NCBI GenBank assembly: GCA_963664045.2
Contig: CAXXGT010000013.1
Location: forward strand, 62,001-126,000
Direction: 5' to 3'
Source: JAPPHA01 sp963664045
GTDB lineage: Bacteria; Pseudomonadota; Alphaproteobacteria; Rhodobacterales; Rhodobacteraceae
DNA: 64,000 nt
Part shown: positions 18,495 to 28,382 of the stretch, one piece after another
How the letters are laid out: the number at the start of each line of letters is the position of its first letter
Numbering within the stretch: the first letter of the stretch is position 1
Made by a program: the position numbers and the translations under genes
The notes under the pieces: generated by a model
Database searches by the model: none
What the model was told of the DNA's origin: nothing
What the model saw: only the letters and a program-made list of their open reading frames with translations

Positions 18495-19435
18495 TAGATC
18501 ATCCTCTTGGCTAGTTTGCCGCCGGAGAATGCAGAGACATCATCGACGATCAAATTGATTGCGATCGTTAATGTGGCGATGGCCAGCGCAGGGACAAGTG
18601 GCGCAATGGCACCGTAAGGAAGGCCGGCCAGGTTTTCGCGAACCATGCTTCCCCAGTCGGACTGTGGCGGCTGAACACCGAGTCCCAGGAAGCTCAGGCT
18701 GGAAATAAACAGGATGACATAAACAAACCGTAAGCCGAAATCAGTCGCCATTGGCATGATCATGTTGGGGAGGATTTCCCGACTGATGATCCACCAGAGT
18801 CCTTCGCCCCGAACCCGTGCCGCATCGACGAAGTCGCTGACCATGATGTCGAGACCAAAGGCGCGTGCGATACGAAATACGCTTGATGCATAGATCAGTC
18901 CCGTGAGCACGATCAAGATGGGAATCGTGCTTCCGATGGCGGAGATCACCACCAGTCCGAGCATTATGGTTGGCATCGAGAGGATGGCATCGTTCAGTCG
19001 ACTGAGCGCACTGTCAAGGAACGGGCCCCCGACGGCGGCCAGGATCCCGAGCGTGATTCCCACGACATAGGCCAGCAGTGTGGAAATCAGTGAAATTCCG
19101 ATTGTTGTACGGGCGCCGTAAAGTATCCGGGAGAGCGTGTCCCGGCCGAGATAATCCGTTCCGAGGTAGGCGACCTTGCTTGGTGGCTGGAAGTCCGTCG
19201 GCGGATAGGGATTGTCGCTTCCCGGGATTATGAACAGCGCCTCGTCAAGAAAATCGGCCTCATGATAAGGGGCAATTCCGGGGCCGATGACGATCATGAC
19301 CGCCCAGAAAACGACCACGCCGATGGCGATCTTCCCAGTCCATGAAAAACGGATCCGCCTCTTGGGAGGAGCATCAGGGAGTTCTTCAAACTCAGGAGGG
19401 GCCGCGAGGATTGGCTCTTTTGGATCAGCAGTCAA
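18494..19435 (-). CDS. dipeptide-type ABC transporter permease, DppC-like
   Basis: The 313-residue inner-membrane protein has a cytoplasmic N-terminus, one early span near 35-55, a periplasmic loop with FQPPSKVAYLGTDYLGRDTLSRILYG (the DppC/OppC hallmark), and further spans with an EAA loop ending SREILPNMIMP. It overlaps the ATPase start by one base and follows the DppB-like gene by 9 bp. It pairs with that protein as the channel. Confidence 0.9.
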   Translation of the reverse strand: MTADPKEPILAAPPEFEELPDAPPKRRIRFSWTGKIAIGVVVFWAVMIVIGPGIAPYHEADFLDEALFIIPGSDNPYPPTDFQPPSKVAYLGTDYLGRDTLSRILYGARTTIGISLISTLLAYVVGITLGILAAVGGPFLDSALSRLNDAILSMPTIMLGLVVISAIGSTIPILIVLTGLIYASSVFRIARAFGLDIMVSDFVDAARVRGEGLWWIISREILPNMIMPMATDFGLRFVYVILFISSLSFLGLGVQPPQSDWGSMVRENLAGLPYGAIAPLVPALAIATLTIAINLIVDDVSAFSGGKLAKRMI

Positions 19436-19444
19436 ATGCCCGGC

Positions 19445-20413
19445 TCACTTTGGGTGCCGCAACCTGGGGTTCGAAAGAATCGAAGCCATGTCGGCAATGA
19501 AGATCAGGACGATATAGGTTGAGCAAAATATCATGGCGCAGGCCTGAACCAGAGGCAGGTCACGGACCTGGACCGCGTCAACCATCAGCTTGGCCAACCC
19601 AGGATATGAAAAGATCGTCTCGACGATGACCACGCCGCTGACAAGGTAGGCAAGGTTGAGCGCGATTACGTTGACAATCGGGCCAATGGCATTGAGCAGC
19701 GCATGGCGAAGGATGATCCTCTTTCTGGGAACACCCTTCAGAATTGCCATTTCGATGTAGGGAGAACTCATGACATTGAGAACTGTCGCCCGGGTCATCC
19801 GCATGATCTGCGATGATGCCACGATCACAAGCGTCAGGGTCGGTAGAGCAAGGGCACGGAAAAGCTTCATGCCTGTTTCCTTGCCGCTGATGTAAGCCGT
19901 CGCGGGCAGCAATTCCAAGTGCACAGCGACGACCAGAACGAGAAACGTAGCGACCAGGAACTCGGGAACCGAAATCAGGCCGAGTGTGGTAAACGTGATG
20001 ATGTTGTCGAGGCGAGACCCCGGGTACATTGCGGCGAGCAAACCCAAGGTCAAGGACAAGGGAACGGCAATCAAGGCAACGATACTTGACAGTCGCAAGG
20101 TGTTGGTGATCCGTGGGGCAATAAGCTCCGAAATCGGTGTGCCTATGGTGGCAGCACCGGCCCCGGCCTTTGAAATGCCGAGATCGCCCGTTGCCAGGTC
20201 GCCCAGCCACATGAAGTACCGGATATACGCCGGCTGATCGAGTCCGAGGTTTGAGCGCAGTGCTGCCAGTGACTCTGGGGTGGCCATCTGTCCCAGGATT
20301 ATGTTGGCCACATCACCGGGAAGGACGCTCGTTCCGACAAAGATTATGACCGATACGACGATCATCGTCATTACGCCGACGGCCGTCCTGCGGAGCACGG
20401 CCGAGATCAACAT
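19445..20413 (-). CDS. dipeptide-type ABC transporter permease, DppB-like
   Basis: The 322 residues begin with the single N-terminal span typical of DppB and continue with LRSNLGLDQPAYIRYFMWLG, the conserved periplasmic block. The EAA segment is KGVPRKRIILRHALLNAI and the last span ends before RLRHPK. It is the second gene of the operon, after the binding protein, from which it is separated by about 115 bp with a strong stem-loop. Confidence 0.9.
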   Translation of the reverse strand: MLISAVLRRTAVGVMTMIVVSVIIFVGTSVLPGDVANIILGQMATPESLAALRSNLGLDQPAYIRYFMWLGDLATGDLGISKAGAGAATIGTPISELIAPRITNTLRLSSIVALIAVPLSLTLGLLAAMYPGSRLDNIITFTTLGLISVPEFLVATFLVLVVAVHLELLPATAYISGKETGMKLFRALALPTLTLVIVASSQIMRMTRATVLNVMSSPYIEMAILKGVPRKRIILRHALLNAIGPIVNVIALNLAYLVSGVVIVETIFSYPGLAKLMVDAVQVRDLPLVQACAMIFCSTYIVLIFIADMASILSNPRLRHPK

Positions 20414-20475
20414 GATCGATCACGAGGTCGAACGGAGGACTGAGCGCGGTAATCCGGACAAATGCAATTCGACCT

Positions 20476-20509
20476 GCCGGCCTGCACTTGTAAACTTGTG
20501 CAGGCCGGC
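20476..20509 (-). other. 12-bp perfect stem-loop after the binding-protein gene
   Basis: GCCGGCCTGCAC at 20476-20487 pairs perfectly with GTGCAGGCCGGC at 20498-20509 around a 10-base loop. It lies between the binding-protein stop (20529) and the DppB-like start (20413). There is no T-run after it on either strand, so it is more likely an mRNA-stabilising or attenuating stem that keeps the binding protein more abundant than the membrane parts than a full terminator. Confidence 0.6.
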
Positions 20510-20528
20510 AAAAGGTTATCGGCAGAGA

Positions 20529-22109
20529 TCACTCTTCCAACCAGGCGAACTCTACAAATTCGTAAGCACCAAGAGACCCGACAGGTACATTTGGAATGCC
20601 TTGAACCCTTTCGCTGACGCCATCCAGAATATTGGTGTGGGCCGAAATCACCATGCCGCTTCCATTGTGAACAAGTCCCTGCATTTCGCAGAGCATCTCG
20701 TGGCGAATGGAGGCATCGGTTTCGGCCAACTGGGCGTTCAACAGGTGGTCAAATTGCTCATTGTGCCAGAACGTGTCATTCCAGCTGGAAGATGACGCGA
20801 ACTGGATTGCGAGCATGGCATTCGCCGTCGGCCGCATGTTCCACGACACGACATTCATCGGCTCCTTCATCCAGACCGCACCCCAGTAACCGTCAGTCGG
20901 AACCTGCTTGATCGCAAGATCGAATCCGATCTTCTTGAGGTTTGCCTGCATCAGGAGGGAGGATTCGATGATGCCTGCCACGACAGGCGCCACGAAAAGT
21001 TCAGCCGATGTGTAACCCGACTTGTCGAGATGGAACTTGGCCTGGTCCGGGTCGAACGGACGTTGCGCCAGTTCCGAACAGTGGTCTGCACCATACGCAG
21101 GTCCGATCGGATGGTCGTTTCCAACCGTTCCGTGTCCTTTCAGGATCGAACGTACGACACGGTCGCGATCCTGGATGAACTGCATCCCCTTGACGAAGTC
21201 ATCATTGGATCCGGGCTCCGTATTCTTCAGGACGCAAATGCCGCCATACAGACCGGATGGCGTGGAGACCAACCTGACGCCTTCAGTTTGATCGACGAGG
21301 TCGATGCTCTTGGCGTCGACATTGTTGATCAGGTCGACATCGCCGGCAATGAGTGCATTGACCCGGGCGATAGGATCCGTGATGGCAGTTATTTCGATGG
21401 AATCGAAATTCGGTCCGTCGCGCCAGTAATTGGGGTTTCGCGTGTGGACTGAACGGACGCCGGGTTCGAACGATTCGAGCAGGTATGGGCCGGTCCCCAA
21501 TCCTTGGCGAAAGTCCTCCGTATCCATCTTCGCGATCTTGAACTGCTTTTCACCGAGCTTGATCGGCAAGTCGGAGTCCGGTGTACTGAGTTCGGCCCTG
21601 ACGGTATGGCTGTCGACTTTAATCCACTCTTTCACGGAACCGACAAGAGCCTTGCCCGTCGAGGGAGACTCTTCACCAAGATGCCGGTTCATCGTCCAGA
21701 CAACATCGTCAGCGGTCAGTGGCGAGCCGTCGTGAAATTCGACACCCTTTCGAATCTTGAACGTGAATTCGGTGGCATCGGAATTAGCTGTCCACTCCTC
21801 GGCGAGCTCGGGATGGAGAGTCATGTTGTCCAGAATCTGGGTCAGGTTGTTGTAGGTCGCCCGGCCCCGCGTGTAGTCGATGCCCGATGTGAAGAGCATC
21901 GGGTCCATCTGGTCGTCAGGTCCGTGCAGGTTGCTCGCAAACACGACCGAGCCGCCTTTGCGAGGCGTGGCAGCGAGGGCGCTGGCAGCTGACAAATATC
22001 CTTCCGCTGCAACGGCTGACACGCCAAGCGCGCTCATCGCCGTAAGGAAATCGCGACGGCTGATCCCGCCATCTCGAAATCGTTGTTGAAAAGCTTTTAT
22101 GTCTTTCAT
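20529..22109 (-). CDS. ABC transporter substrate-binding protein, peptide family, Tat-exported
   Basis: This 526-residue member of solute-binding family 5 starts at 22109 with a twin-arginine signal (SRRDFLTAMSALG) ending near SALAATPRKGG, so it is likely exported folded through Tat. The mature part contains LHPELAEEWTANSD, FTFKIRKGVEFHDGSPLTADDVVW and NDDFVKGMQFIQDRDRVVRSI, the pattern of DppA-like proteins. It heads the operon with the permeases and double ATPase. The ligand is unknown. Confidence 0.9.
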   Translation of the reverse strand: MKDIKAFQQRFRDGGISRRDFLTAMSALGVSAVAAEGYLSAASALAATPRKGGSVVFASNLHGPDDQMDPMLFTSGIDYTRGRATYNNLTQILDNMTLHPELAEEWTANSDATEFTFKIRKGVEFHDGSPLTADDVVWTMNRHLGEESPSTGKALVGSVKEWIKVDSHTVRAELSTPDSDLPIKLGEKQFKIAKMDTEDFRQGLGTGPYLLESFEPGVRSVHTRNPNYWRDGPNFDSIEITAITDPIARVNALIAGDVDLINNVDAKSIDLVDQTEGVRLVSTPSGLYGGICVLKNTEPGSNDDFVKGMQFIQDRDRVVRSILKGHGTVGNDHPIGPAYGADHCSELAQRPFDPDQAKFHLDKSGYTSAELFVAPVVAGIIESSLLMQANLKKIGFDLAIKQVPTDGYWGAVWMKEPMNVVSWNMRPTANAMLAIQFASSSSWNDTFWHNEQFDHLLNAQLAETDASIRHEMLCEMQGLVHNGSGMVISAHTNILDGVSERVQGIPNVPVGSLGAYEFVEFAWLEE

Positions 22110-22940
22110 GTCATTTGACTCCGATTTACTGTGAATATCATTTGGCGATTGATAGGAATTACGCACCTTAGGGTCTCTTTCCGGTTTTGTCGAGTCTCGC
22201 ACCGATCAAGCGGCAGGTAGCCGCCTGTCACGACTTAGGCAAAGCGAGGCCCAAATCAACCGAAACTGAACCGGAACCCGGTTGCAGACACCCCCTTCAC
22301 GTACGAAATCCGGCACGATGAATGAAGTAATCCAGACAGGCATGACTTGGCCCGATCATGGATTTCGTCAGTTCGGAATCGAACAAGGTCCAGCGTCAAC
22401 GACGGGTTGGTGGAGAACCAAGTCCGGTACCTGAGGCGTCGAACAACGCACGAGGCACGTGATCGCGACCACGCCGTCGAAAAAGACATCGAACGATGAC
22501 CGAGCGGATGTCCGGGAATACCAGCGGCGCGGGGCCAGCCTGCCTGAACATCGAGGAATGACCTGCCCTGATCCTGACTGTTTCGGGTAAACCTCAGGAT
22601 TAGGCATTGCTTTCGTACGGTGCTCGCATCAAGTGGGACATGTCATTTCAACGCATGGAAACCGCGTGCCTTTCCTGATTTTTTTGGCTCGAGCATGCGT
22701 CTGTCGTGCATGTTCGTCAATCCGATGATGCTGGCCGCCCTGATTGTGATCATGTCGAGCAATATGCATGCGCGCTGTTCAAGAACTTCTTGAATGTCAT
22801 GGAAAGCGGCAGTGCTTGATGATGTGCCCGGGGGAGCGGGAAGGCCGTCCCTGGCCTTTGGCAAATGCATGGATGTCTCTGTTGCAAGGCCAGGTCATCG
22901 AACAAACCGACCCGTCATGCGCCTGGCCGGGGAACGCCCG
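22110..22940. other. 831-bp region without a recognisable gene
   Basis: This lies upstream of the Tat-exported binding protein gene and downstream of miaA. The open frames on both strands are short and show no family motif. It probably contains the promoter of the minus-strand transporter operon at its left side. The rest may be decayed coding sequence, but I recognise no remnant. Confidence 0.35.
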
Positions 22941-23855
22941 TTAAAGCCTTTTCAACAGGTCCCCGGCACTGATGCCTGGCGCGATACATTCCCAGTCAAC
23001 CATCTTGTTGCGAAACCAGGTCCTCTGGCGTTTCGCGAACTGCCGCGTGCGAATGGTCGCCAGTTCAATTGCCTCGGGGAGTGAAAGGTCACCATTGACG
23101 AACGAAACCAGTTCACTGGCCCCGAGCGCCCTGCATGACGGCTTTCGGCAATCGTAACCGCATTCCAAGGCGGAACGGACCTCGTCAAGCGCACCAAGGG
23201 AAACCATGTGTTCAAACCTGCTCCTGATGCGGGGCAAGAGCCATTCTGCTGTCGCGTTCATGACGAAAGCACGGGCCGAAGCCGTCGGCAGAACCGGAGA
23301 ATGCGGGGTTAGATGCCATTGTGCCAAACCGATTCCGGTTGCCGTCAGGACCTCCCACGCTCTTTGGGCGCGAACGGGATTGCGGATATCGATCGTGTTG
23401 GCGGTCTCAGGATCGTACCTGAGCAGATCCTCGCTGAATCGGGCCGGTGTTTCGATACGTATCCGGTCGGCTTCCTCGCGCACAACCCGTGGTATTTCCG
23501 GGATTTCGATCAAACCGGTGGTCAGAGAGGTCAGGTACAGTCCCGTTCCACCGACGATGATCGGACGCTGGTCGTGAGACCGGCATTTCACAAGAACGGT
23601 CTTCAGATCGCGCAGCCATCTGCCCACCGAATACGGTTCGTTCATGCCGACGTAGCCAAAGAGTCGGTGCGGGCAAATCGCCATGTCCTGATCGCCTGGC
23701 CGTGCCGTCAGGATCTTCCAGCACGCATAAACCTGCAAGGCGTCCGCGTTGATGATGCATCCGCGCGTGTGGCGGGCAAGCTCGAGGGCCAAGGAAGATT
23801 TGCCCGAGGCAGTTGGCCCGGCAATAATTATCGGGCGGCCAGGCTCATTCATCAT
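22941..23855 (-). CDS. miaA: tRNA dimethylallyltransferase
   Basis: MiaA transfers the dimethylallyl group to A37 of tRNAs that read codons starting with U. The protein has the P-loop GPTASGKSS, INADALQVY, the VGGTGLYL motif and a C-terminal RTRQFAKRQRTWFRNK segment. I place the start at the Met pair at 23850-23855, just before NEPGRPIIIAGPTASGKS, giving about 304 residues; the longer upstream frame is not family-like. It is divergent from pyrH. Confidence 0.93.
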   Translation of the reverse strand: MMNEPGRPIIIAGPTASGKSSLALELARHTRGCIINADALQVYACWKILTARPGDQDMAICPHRLFGYVGMNEPYSVGRWLRDLKTVLVKCRSHDQRPIIVGGTGLYLTSLTTGLIEIPEIPRVVREEADRIRIETPARFSEDLLRYDPETANTIDIRNPVRAQRAWEVLTATGIGLAQWHLTPHSPVLPTASARAFVMNATAEWLLPRIRSRFEHMVSLGALDEVRSALECGYDCRKPSCRALGASELVSFVNGDLSLPEAIELATIRTRQFAKRQRTWFRNKMVDWECIAPGISAGDLLKRL

Positions 23856-24188
23856 GAGATCATGAATTAATACGGCAACCGATTTAGTCAATTCGCTTCG
23901 TTGCGTCCGGTTGCACGTGTCGTTTACGCCAATGATCGGGATGCCGGTCCCGGGTAGCGGCAAAGAATGCGCGCCCCGGAACCGATACGATACCGGACGT
24001 TGATCGTTCGCTCGAACGCGTGCACCAACTGACCTTTGGTTGAAATGGCGCCCGCGAAACCCGCAGAAATCGAGATCACACGCGGGATTGGCGGCCGCCG
24101 CCCGAGATTTTCGGATTTTCGCCGTTGAAAAAACCTCGCGATTGCTAGAGTCAGTAATGGCAGTGAGGAAACGGAGACGGTCAAAGGG
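23856..24188. other. 333-bp spacer between divergent miaA and pyrH
   Basis: There is no gene here. It should carry the miaA promoter and the promoter that drives the long pyrH-to-lpxB cluster. GAAACGGAGACGG at 24168-24180 provides a plausible ribosome-binding site for pyrH. No clear operator is seen. Confidence 0.4.
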
Positions 24189-24935
24189 ATGTCGGACGAC
24201 AAGGCAGCTACATCAACCCGGGGACCGTCACTCAAGTACAAGCGAGTGTTGCTGAAGATTTCGGGTGAATCGCTGATGGGCGAGCTCGGATTCGGCCTCC
24301 ACCCTCCGATGGTTCATCATATTGCGGAAGAAATCAAAACAGTCCGTTCGCTCGGGATCGAGCTGTGCCTGGTTGTCGGTGGGGGCAACATTTACCGGGG
24401 AATCGAGGGATCGGCAGATGGAGTGGCGCGCACGACGGCCGATTACATGGGAATGCTTGCGACGGTCATGAATGCACTCGCGCTACAGGGTGCGCTGGAG
24501 TCGATGGGGGTTTTCACCAGGGTCGCATCCGCAATTCCGATGGATGAAGTTTGTGAGCCCTATATCTGGCGACGGGCCGTCCGCCACCTGGAAAAAGGAC
24601 GCGTCTGCATCTTTGCTGCCGGCACCGGGAATCCCTATTTCACTACGGACACGGCCGCGGCGCTCAGGGCCAGCGAAATGGCCTGCGACGCGATTCTGAA
24701 GGGTACCCAGGTCGACGGCGTGTACGACAAGGACCCCAAGATCCATCCGGACGCACGGCGTTTCGATCAGGTCAGCTACGACGAGGTTCTGCAGAGGAAT
24801 CTCAAGGTCATGGACGCATCCGCGGTTGCCCTCGCTCGTGACAATGGATTGCCGATTGTTGTATTTTCCCTGAAGGAATCGGGTGGTCTCGCGGGAATCC
24901 TTCGCGGAGAGGGAAAGTTTTCCGTCGTCGGCTGA
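24189..24935 (+). CDS. pyrH: UMP kinase
   Basis: PyrH phosphorylates UMP to UDP. The 248 residues include YKRVLLKISGESLMG, VVGGGNIYRG, FAAGTGNPYFTTDTAA and TQVDGVYDKDP, all landmarks of the bacterial hexameric enzyme of the amino-acid kinase fold. A hydrophilic 15-residue N-terminal extension precedes the core. frr follows after about 100 bp in the same direction, the usual arrangement. Confidence 0.96.
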   Translation: MSDDKAATSTRGPSLKYKRVLLKISGESLMGELGFGLHPPMVHHIAEEIKTVRSLGIELCLVVGGGNIYRGIEGSADGVARTTADYMGMLATVMNALALQGALESMGVFTRVASAIPMDEVCEPYIWRRAVRHLEKGRVCIFAAGTGNPYFTTDTAAALRASEMACDAILKGTQVDGVYDKDPKIHPDARRFDQVSYDEVLQRNLKVMDASAVALARDNGLPIVVFSLKESGGLAGILRGEGKFSVVG

Positions 24936-25038
24936 GCCAGGTCGCGCAAAACGACGGAACCGGATCGAGACGGAGTTCAACGAGGGACTCGCAGTCTGGA
25001 CGACGTCGGCGCCAGGCGGACACCGGAAGGGAAAACCA

Positions 25039-25599
25039 ATGGCTGATATTGATATCGATGTCGATGATCTCAAGCGCCGGATGGATGGTGCCGTATCGGT
25101 TCTCAGGCAGGAATTTGCCGGTCTCAGAACCGGACGTGCGTCGATTGCGATCCTGGACCCGGTCACGGTACCGGCCTACGGTTCCCAGCTTCCCGTCAAC
25201 CAGTGCGCCACGGTCAATGTGCCTGATCCGCGCATGATCACGGTCAATGTTTGGGACAGAAGCCTGGTCTCCGCGGTCGACAAGGCGATCAGGAATTCCG
25301 GTCTTGGCCTCAACCCTGTCGTTGACGGGACAATTCTTCGCTTGCCGATACCGGAACTCAACGAGGAAAGGCGCAGGGAACTCGCGCGTGTTGCAGGAAA
25401 ATATGCGGAAGGCGCACGAATTGCCGTACGGAATGTTCGTCGTGACGGAATGGACCAGATAAAGGCCGCCAAGGCAGAAGGCATGGGCGAAGATGACCAG
25501 CGGCTCTGGTCCGACGAGATTCAGGTCCTGACAGACGAAGCTATTGCATCGATCGACGAAGCTCTCAAGGTCAAGCAGGAAGAGATCATGCAGGTCTGA
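25039..25599 (+). CDS. frr: ribosome recycling factor
   Basis: The 186-residue protein starts MADIDIDVDDLKRRMDG at 25039, preceded by GGAAGGG. It contains EFAGLRTGRASIAILDPV, LPVNQCATVNVPDPRMI and the closing IKAAKAEGMGEDDQ segment of the three-helix bundle. It splits post-termination ribosomes with EF-G. It lies between pyrH and uppS. Confidence 0.96.
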   Translation: MADIDIDVDDLKRRMDGAVSVLRQEFAGLRTGRASIAILDPVTVPAYGSQLPVNQCATVNVPDPRMITVNVWDRSLVSAVDKAIRNSGLGLNPVVDGTILRLPIPELNEERRRELARVAGKYAEGARIAVRNVRRDGMDQIKAAKAEGMGEDDQRLWSDEIQVLTDEAIASIDEALKVKQEEIMQV

Positions 25600-25638
25600 G
25601 CGACCCGCCGGAAATTATTTTGCAGCACGGATTATCGA

Positions 25639-26379
25639 ATGTTTGAAACGGCGCCGGGAGATGCCAATGCAGTGCCGAGGTCAGTTGCCATCATCATGGA
25701 TGGGAATGGCCGTTGGGCTGTGCGTCGAGGGATGGAGCGAATCCGCGGTCATGTCAGGGGAGCAGCCCGCGTACGGGAGATCCTCAAGGCGTCACTGGAT
25801 GCCGGAATCGAATACCTGACTCTTTTCGCCTTCTCCACCGAGAACAGCAAGCGCTCCGAAGAAGAGGTCGCCGCGCTCATGGGCCTCTTTCACAAGTACA
25901 TTCGGTCCGAGGCGCGACAATTGGTTGATGCCGGAATCCGGGTTCGTTTCATCGGAGACCTTTCCCGCCTTGACAGCAGGTTGCAGGACCTGGCGCGCTG
26001 GCTGGAAAGAGAGACGGAGCACAATTCCCGGCTGAATTTGACCGTTGCTCTGTATTACGGGGCGCGGGATGAGATCACCCGGGCGGTTCGGCGAATTGCA
26101 GTTGCTGTGCGCGAAGGCGATCTTGACCCTGACAGCGTATCGGAAGAGACGATTACCTCCTTTCTGGATACCGCTGAAGTGCCCGACCCAGACCTCGTGA
26201 TCCGGACATCAGGCGAAATGCGGCTCTCCAATTTCCTCTTGTGGCAATCTGCCTATGCCGAGTTTGCCTTTGTCAAGACGGAGTGGCCGGACTTTTCGGC
26301 CGACATGTTTCTCAGTGTACTCGACCAATACGGCAAGCGGGAACGTCGGTTTGGAAAGGTTGTCGGCGTCACCGCCTGA
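25639..26379 (+). CDS. uppS: isoprenyl transferase (undecaprenyl diphosphate synthase)
   Basis: UppS builds C55 undecaprenyl diphosphate, the lipid carrier for peptidoglycan and O-antigen. The 246 residues have IIMDGNGRWA, GHVRGAARV, FAFSTENSKRS and the C-terminal VIRTSGEMRLSNFLLWQSAYAE motif. It sits 39 bp after frr and 2 bp before cdsA, in the usual order. Confidence 0.96.
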   Translation: MFETAPGDANAVPRSVAIIMDGNGRWAVRRGMERIRGHVRGAARVREILKASLDAGIEYLTLFAFSTENSKRSEEEVAALMGLFHKYIRSEARQLVDAGIRVRFIGDLSRLDSRLQDLARWLERETEHNSRLNLTVALYYGARDEITRAVRRIAVAVREGDLDPDSVSEETITSFLDTAEVPDPDLVIRTSGEMRLSNFLLWQSAYAEFAFVKTEWPDFSADMFLSVLDQYGKRERRFGKVVGVTA

Positions 26380-26381
26380 CG

Positions 26382-27179
26382 ATGTCTTGGTCGCGGTTGA
26401 GATTTGACGATCTTGGTATACGCATTCTGTCATCCGTGGTCCTAGCCGCCATTGGACTGACCTCCTTGTGGATGGGCGGCCTGGCCTTTGCCGTGGTCCT
26501 CTCGATTGCTGCGGCGATCATCTCGTGGGAAATCGCGGCGATGCACTGGCCGGATTCCGGAAAGGCTTACTCGTTCCTTGCCGGTGGCGCTGCAGGCGCT
26601 ATCTTGTTCTCGCTGCTCGTTCCTGGCCTTCTCTGGATCGGAACCCCTTTCTGGGTCGTCGCGATTGCAATTGTCCTGACGAAGCCGTCGCCCCTTGCTG
26701 TCGCGGCAGCACTGGCGGTTGTGGTTGGAGGAATTCTTGGTCTCGCGACAATCAGGTCGGAGTGCGGCCTGATACTGGCATCCCTTGTCGTCATGGTCGT
26801 CATTGCAACCGATACGGGAGGATACATGGTCGGCCGCCTTGTGGGCGGACCGAAATTCTGGCCGGCCATCAGCCCGAACAAGACATGGTCAGGTGTCTTC
26901 GGAGGGTGGTTACTGGCCGCTGGCGTTGGTATGGTCTACTGGATGTCGGGATTGGCCATGATTAATGCGCTTTTGCTGGCAATCGTCCTGTCTGCGTTGT
27001 CTCAGATCGGAGATCTTGCCGAATCAGCCATGAAACGCAGAGCAGGGGCAAAGGACGGCGGCCGTTTGATCCCCGGACATGGTGGTCTCGTCGACCGTTT
27101 CGATGGTTTGGTCGTGGCATGCTGTTTCGGTTGGCTGATGTGTTCGAGCGGAGTGCTGGCCCGGTTGGCTGCCGCCTGA
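26382..27179 (+). CDS. cdsA: phosphatidate cytidylyltransferase
   Basis: CdsA makes CDP-diacylglycerol from phosphatidic acid and CTP in the inner membrane. The 265 residues are strongly hydrophobic with several spans. The conserved C-terminal signature SQIGDLAESAMKRRAGAKD is followed by GGLVDRFDG; the earlier TDTGGYMVGRLVGG and ISPNKTWSG blocks are also present. The start at 26382 is two bases after the uppS stop. Confidence 0.94.
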   Translation: MSWSRLRFDDLGIRILSSVVLAAIGLTSLWMGGLAFAVVLSIAAAIISWEIAAMHWPDSGKAYSFLAGGAAGAILFSLLVPGLLWIGTPFWVVAIAIVLTKPSPLAVAAALAVVVGGILGLATIRSECGLILASLVVMVVIATDTGGYMVGRLVGGPKFWPAISPNKTWSGVFGGWLLAAGVGMVYWMSGLAMINALLLAIVLSALSQIGDLAESAMKRRAGAKDGGRLIPGHGGLVDRFDGLVVACCFGWLMCSSGVLARLAAA

Positions 27180-27201
27180 CTTCATTTCCTGGGATTGAGC
27201 G

Positions 27202-28368
27202 ATGCGAAAGATTTCGATTTTTGGATCAACCGGTTCGGTTGGGCGGTCGACGGTCAGTCTCGTTCAACGGGACAAATCGGCATATGAAGTCCTGGCACTT
27301 TCTGGCTGTTCCAACGTCGAACTGCTTGTGAAACAGGCACTTGAACTGCGCCCGAAGGTTGCCGTCATCGCGGACGGGAACCGCTTGGACGAACTTGCCC
27401 GCGCACTTGAAGGGAGCGGTGTTTCGGCAGTTGGCGGCCGCGAAGCCCTGCTTGAGGCTGCCGAGTTGCCGGTTGACTGGTTCATGTCGGCGATTGTCGG
27501 GATTGCCGGGCTGGAAGTCAGCCTCAAGGCAGCAGGCTCCACAAGGGTACTGGCCCTGGCGAACAAGGAATCACTGGTGTGCGGCGGTTTCCTCCTGAAG
27601 GGTATATGTGCCGAAAACGGTTGCACGCTGATCCCGGTTGACAGTGAGCACTCTGCGCTGTTCCAGATATTTGAAGCAGTGAACTACGACGGCGTCGAAA
27701 ACGTATTTCTGACTGCTTCGGGGGGGCCGTTCTTGAGATCGCCGATCGAGCAGCTTGCCTCGGTCACACCCGAGCAAGCGGCGAATCATCCCAATTGGAA
27801 CATGGGCACCAGGATTTCAATCGATAGTGCATCCATGTTCAATAAGGCGATGGAACTTATTGAATTAAAAGAATTATTTCCTATTGAGTGGCGGCGTTTT
27901 CAAGTCTTGATCCACCCGCAGTCCCTCGTTCATGGCATGGTGTCGTTCGTGGACAAGGGAATGTTTGCGCAAATCGGACCCACCGACATGAGACACCCGA
28001 TCAGCGTTGCGCTCAACTGGCCTGAACGCAAGGAGCAGGGACTTCAACCGGTGGACTTGACCAGACTTGGTCCGCTCGAGTTTGAAAGACCCGATGTCAG
28101 GAAGTTTCCGGCGCTCGAACAAGCCGAACTGGTCATGGAACTCGGAGGTCTTGCCGGTGCCGTGTTCAATGGGGCAAAGGAACGAGCCGCAGACCTTTTC
28201 ATTTCGAGAAAGATCAGGTTTACCGAAATGGCCGAGATCGTTGGTAAGGTCTTGAATCGACATGCCAGGCGGGTTTCGGGCATACAGTCGCAGGTCGACC
28301 TTTCCGCCGTCAGGTCTGCCGATCTCTGGGCAAGGTCCGTTTTCGACGAAATTGCCGGAACCTCATAG
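27202..28368 (+). CDS. dxr: 1-deoxy-D-xylulose-5-phosphate reductoisomerase
   Basis: Dxr commits DXP to the MEP isoprenoid pathway with NADPH. The 388 residues open ISIFGSTGSVGRSTVSLV (NADPH loop), and carry ALANKESLV, the metal-binding IPVDSEHSALFQ and NWNMGTRISIDSASMFNKA. The product pathway feeds UppS and MiaA, both encoded nearby. It is 22 bp after cdsA. Confidence 0.96.
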   Translation: MRKISIFGSTGSVGRSTVSLVQRDKSAYEVLALSGCSNVELLVKQALELRPKVAVIADGNRLDELARALEGSGVSAVGGREALLEAAELPVDWFMSAIVGIAGLEVSLKAAGSTRVLALANKESLVCGGFLLKGICAENGCTLIPVDSEHSALFQIFEAVNYDGVENVFLTASGGPFLRSPIEQLASVTPEQAANHPNWNMGTRISIDSASMFNKAMELIELKELFPIEWRRFQVLIHPQSLVHGMVSFVDKGMFAQIGPTDMRHPISVALNWPERKEQGLQPVDLTRLGPLEFERPDVRKFPALEQAELVMELGGLAGAVFNGAKERAADLFISRKIRFTEMAEIVGKVLNRHARRVSGIQSQVDLSAVRSADLWARSVFDEIAGTS

Positions 28369-28382
28369 CCGGGAAATCATAA

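Noticed and set aside
22643..22870. A 75-codon minus-strand frame next to miaA
   Set aside because: No recognisable family, no ribosome-binding site, in a region of otherwise broken frames.
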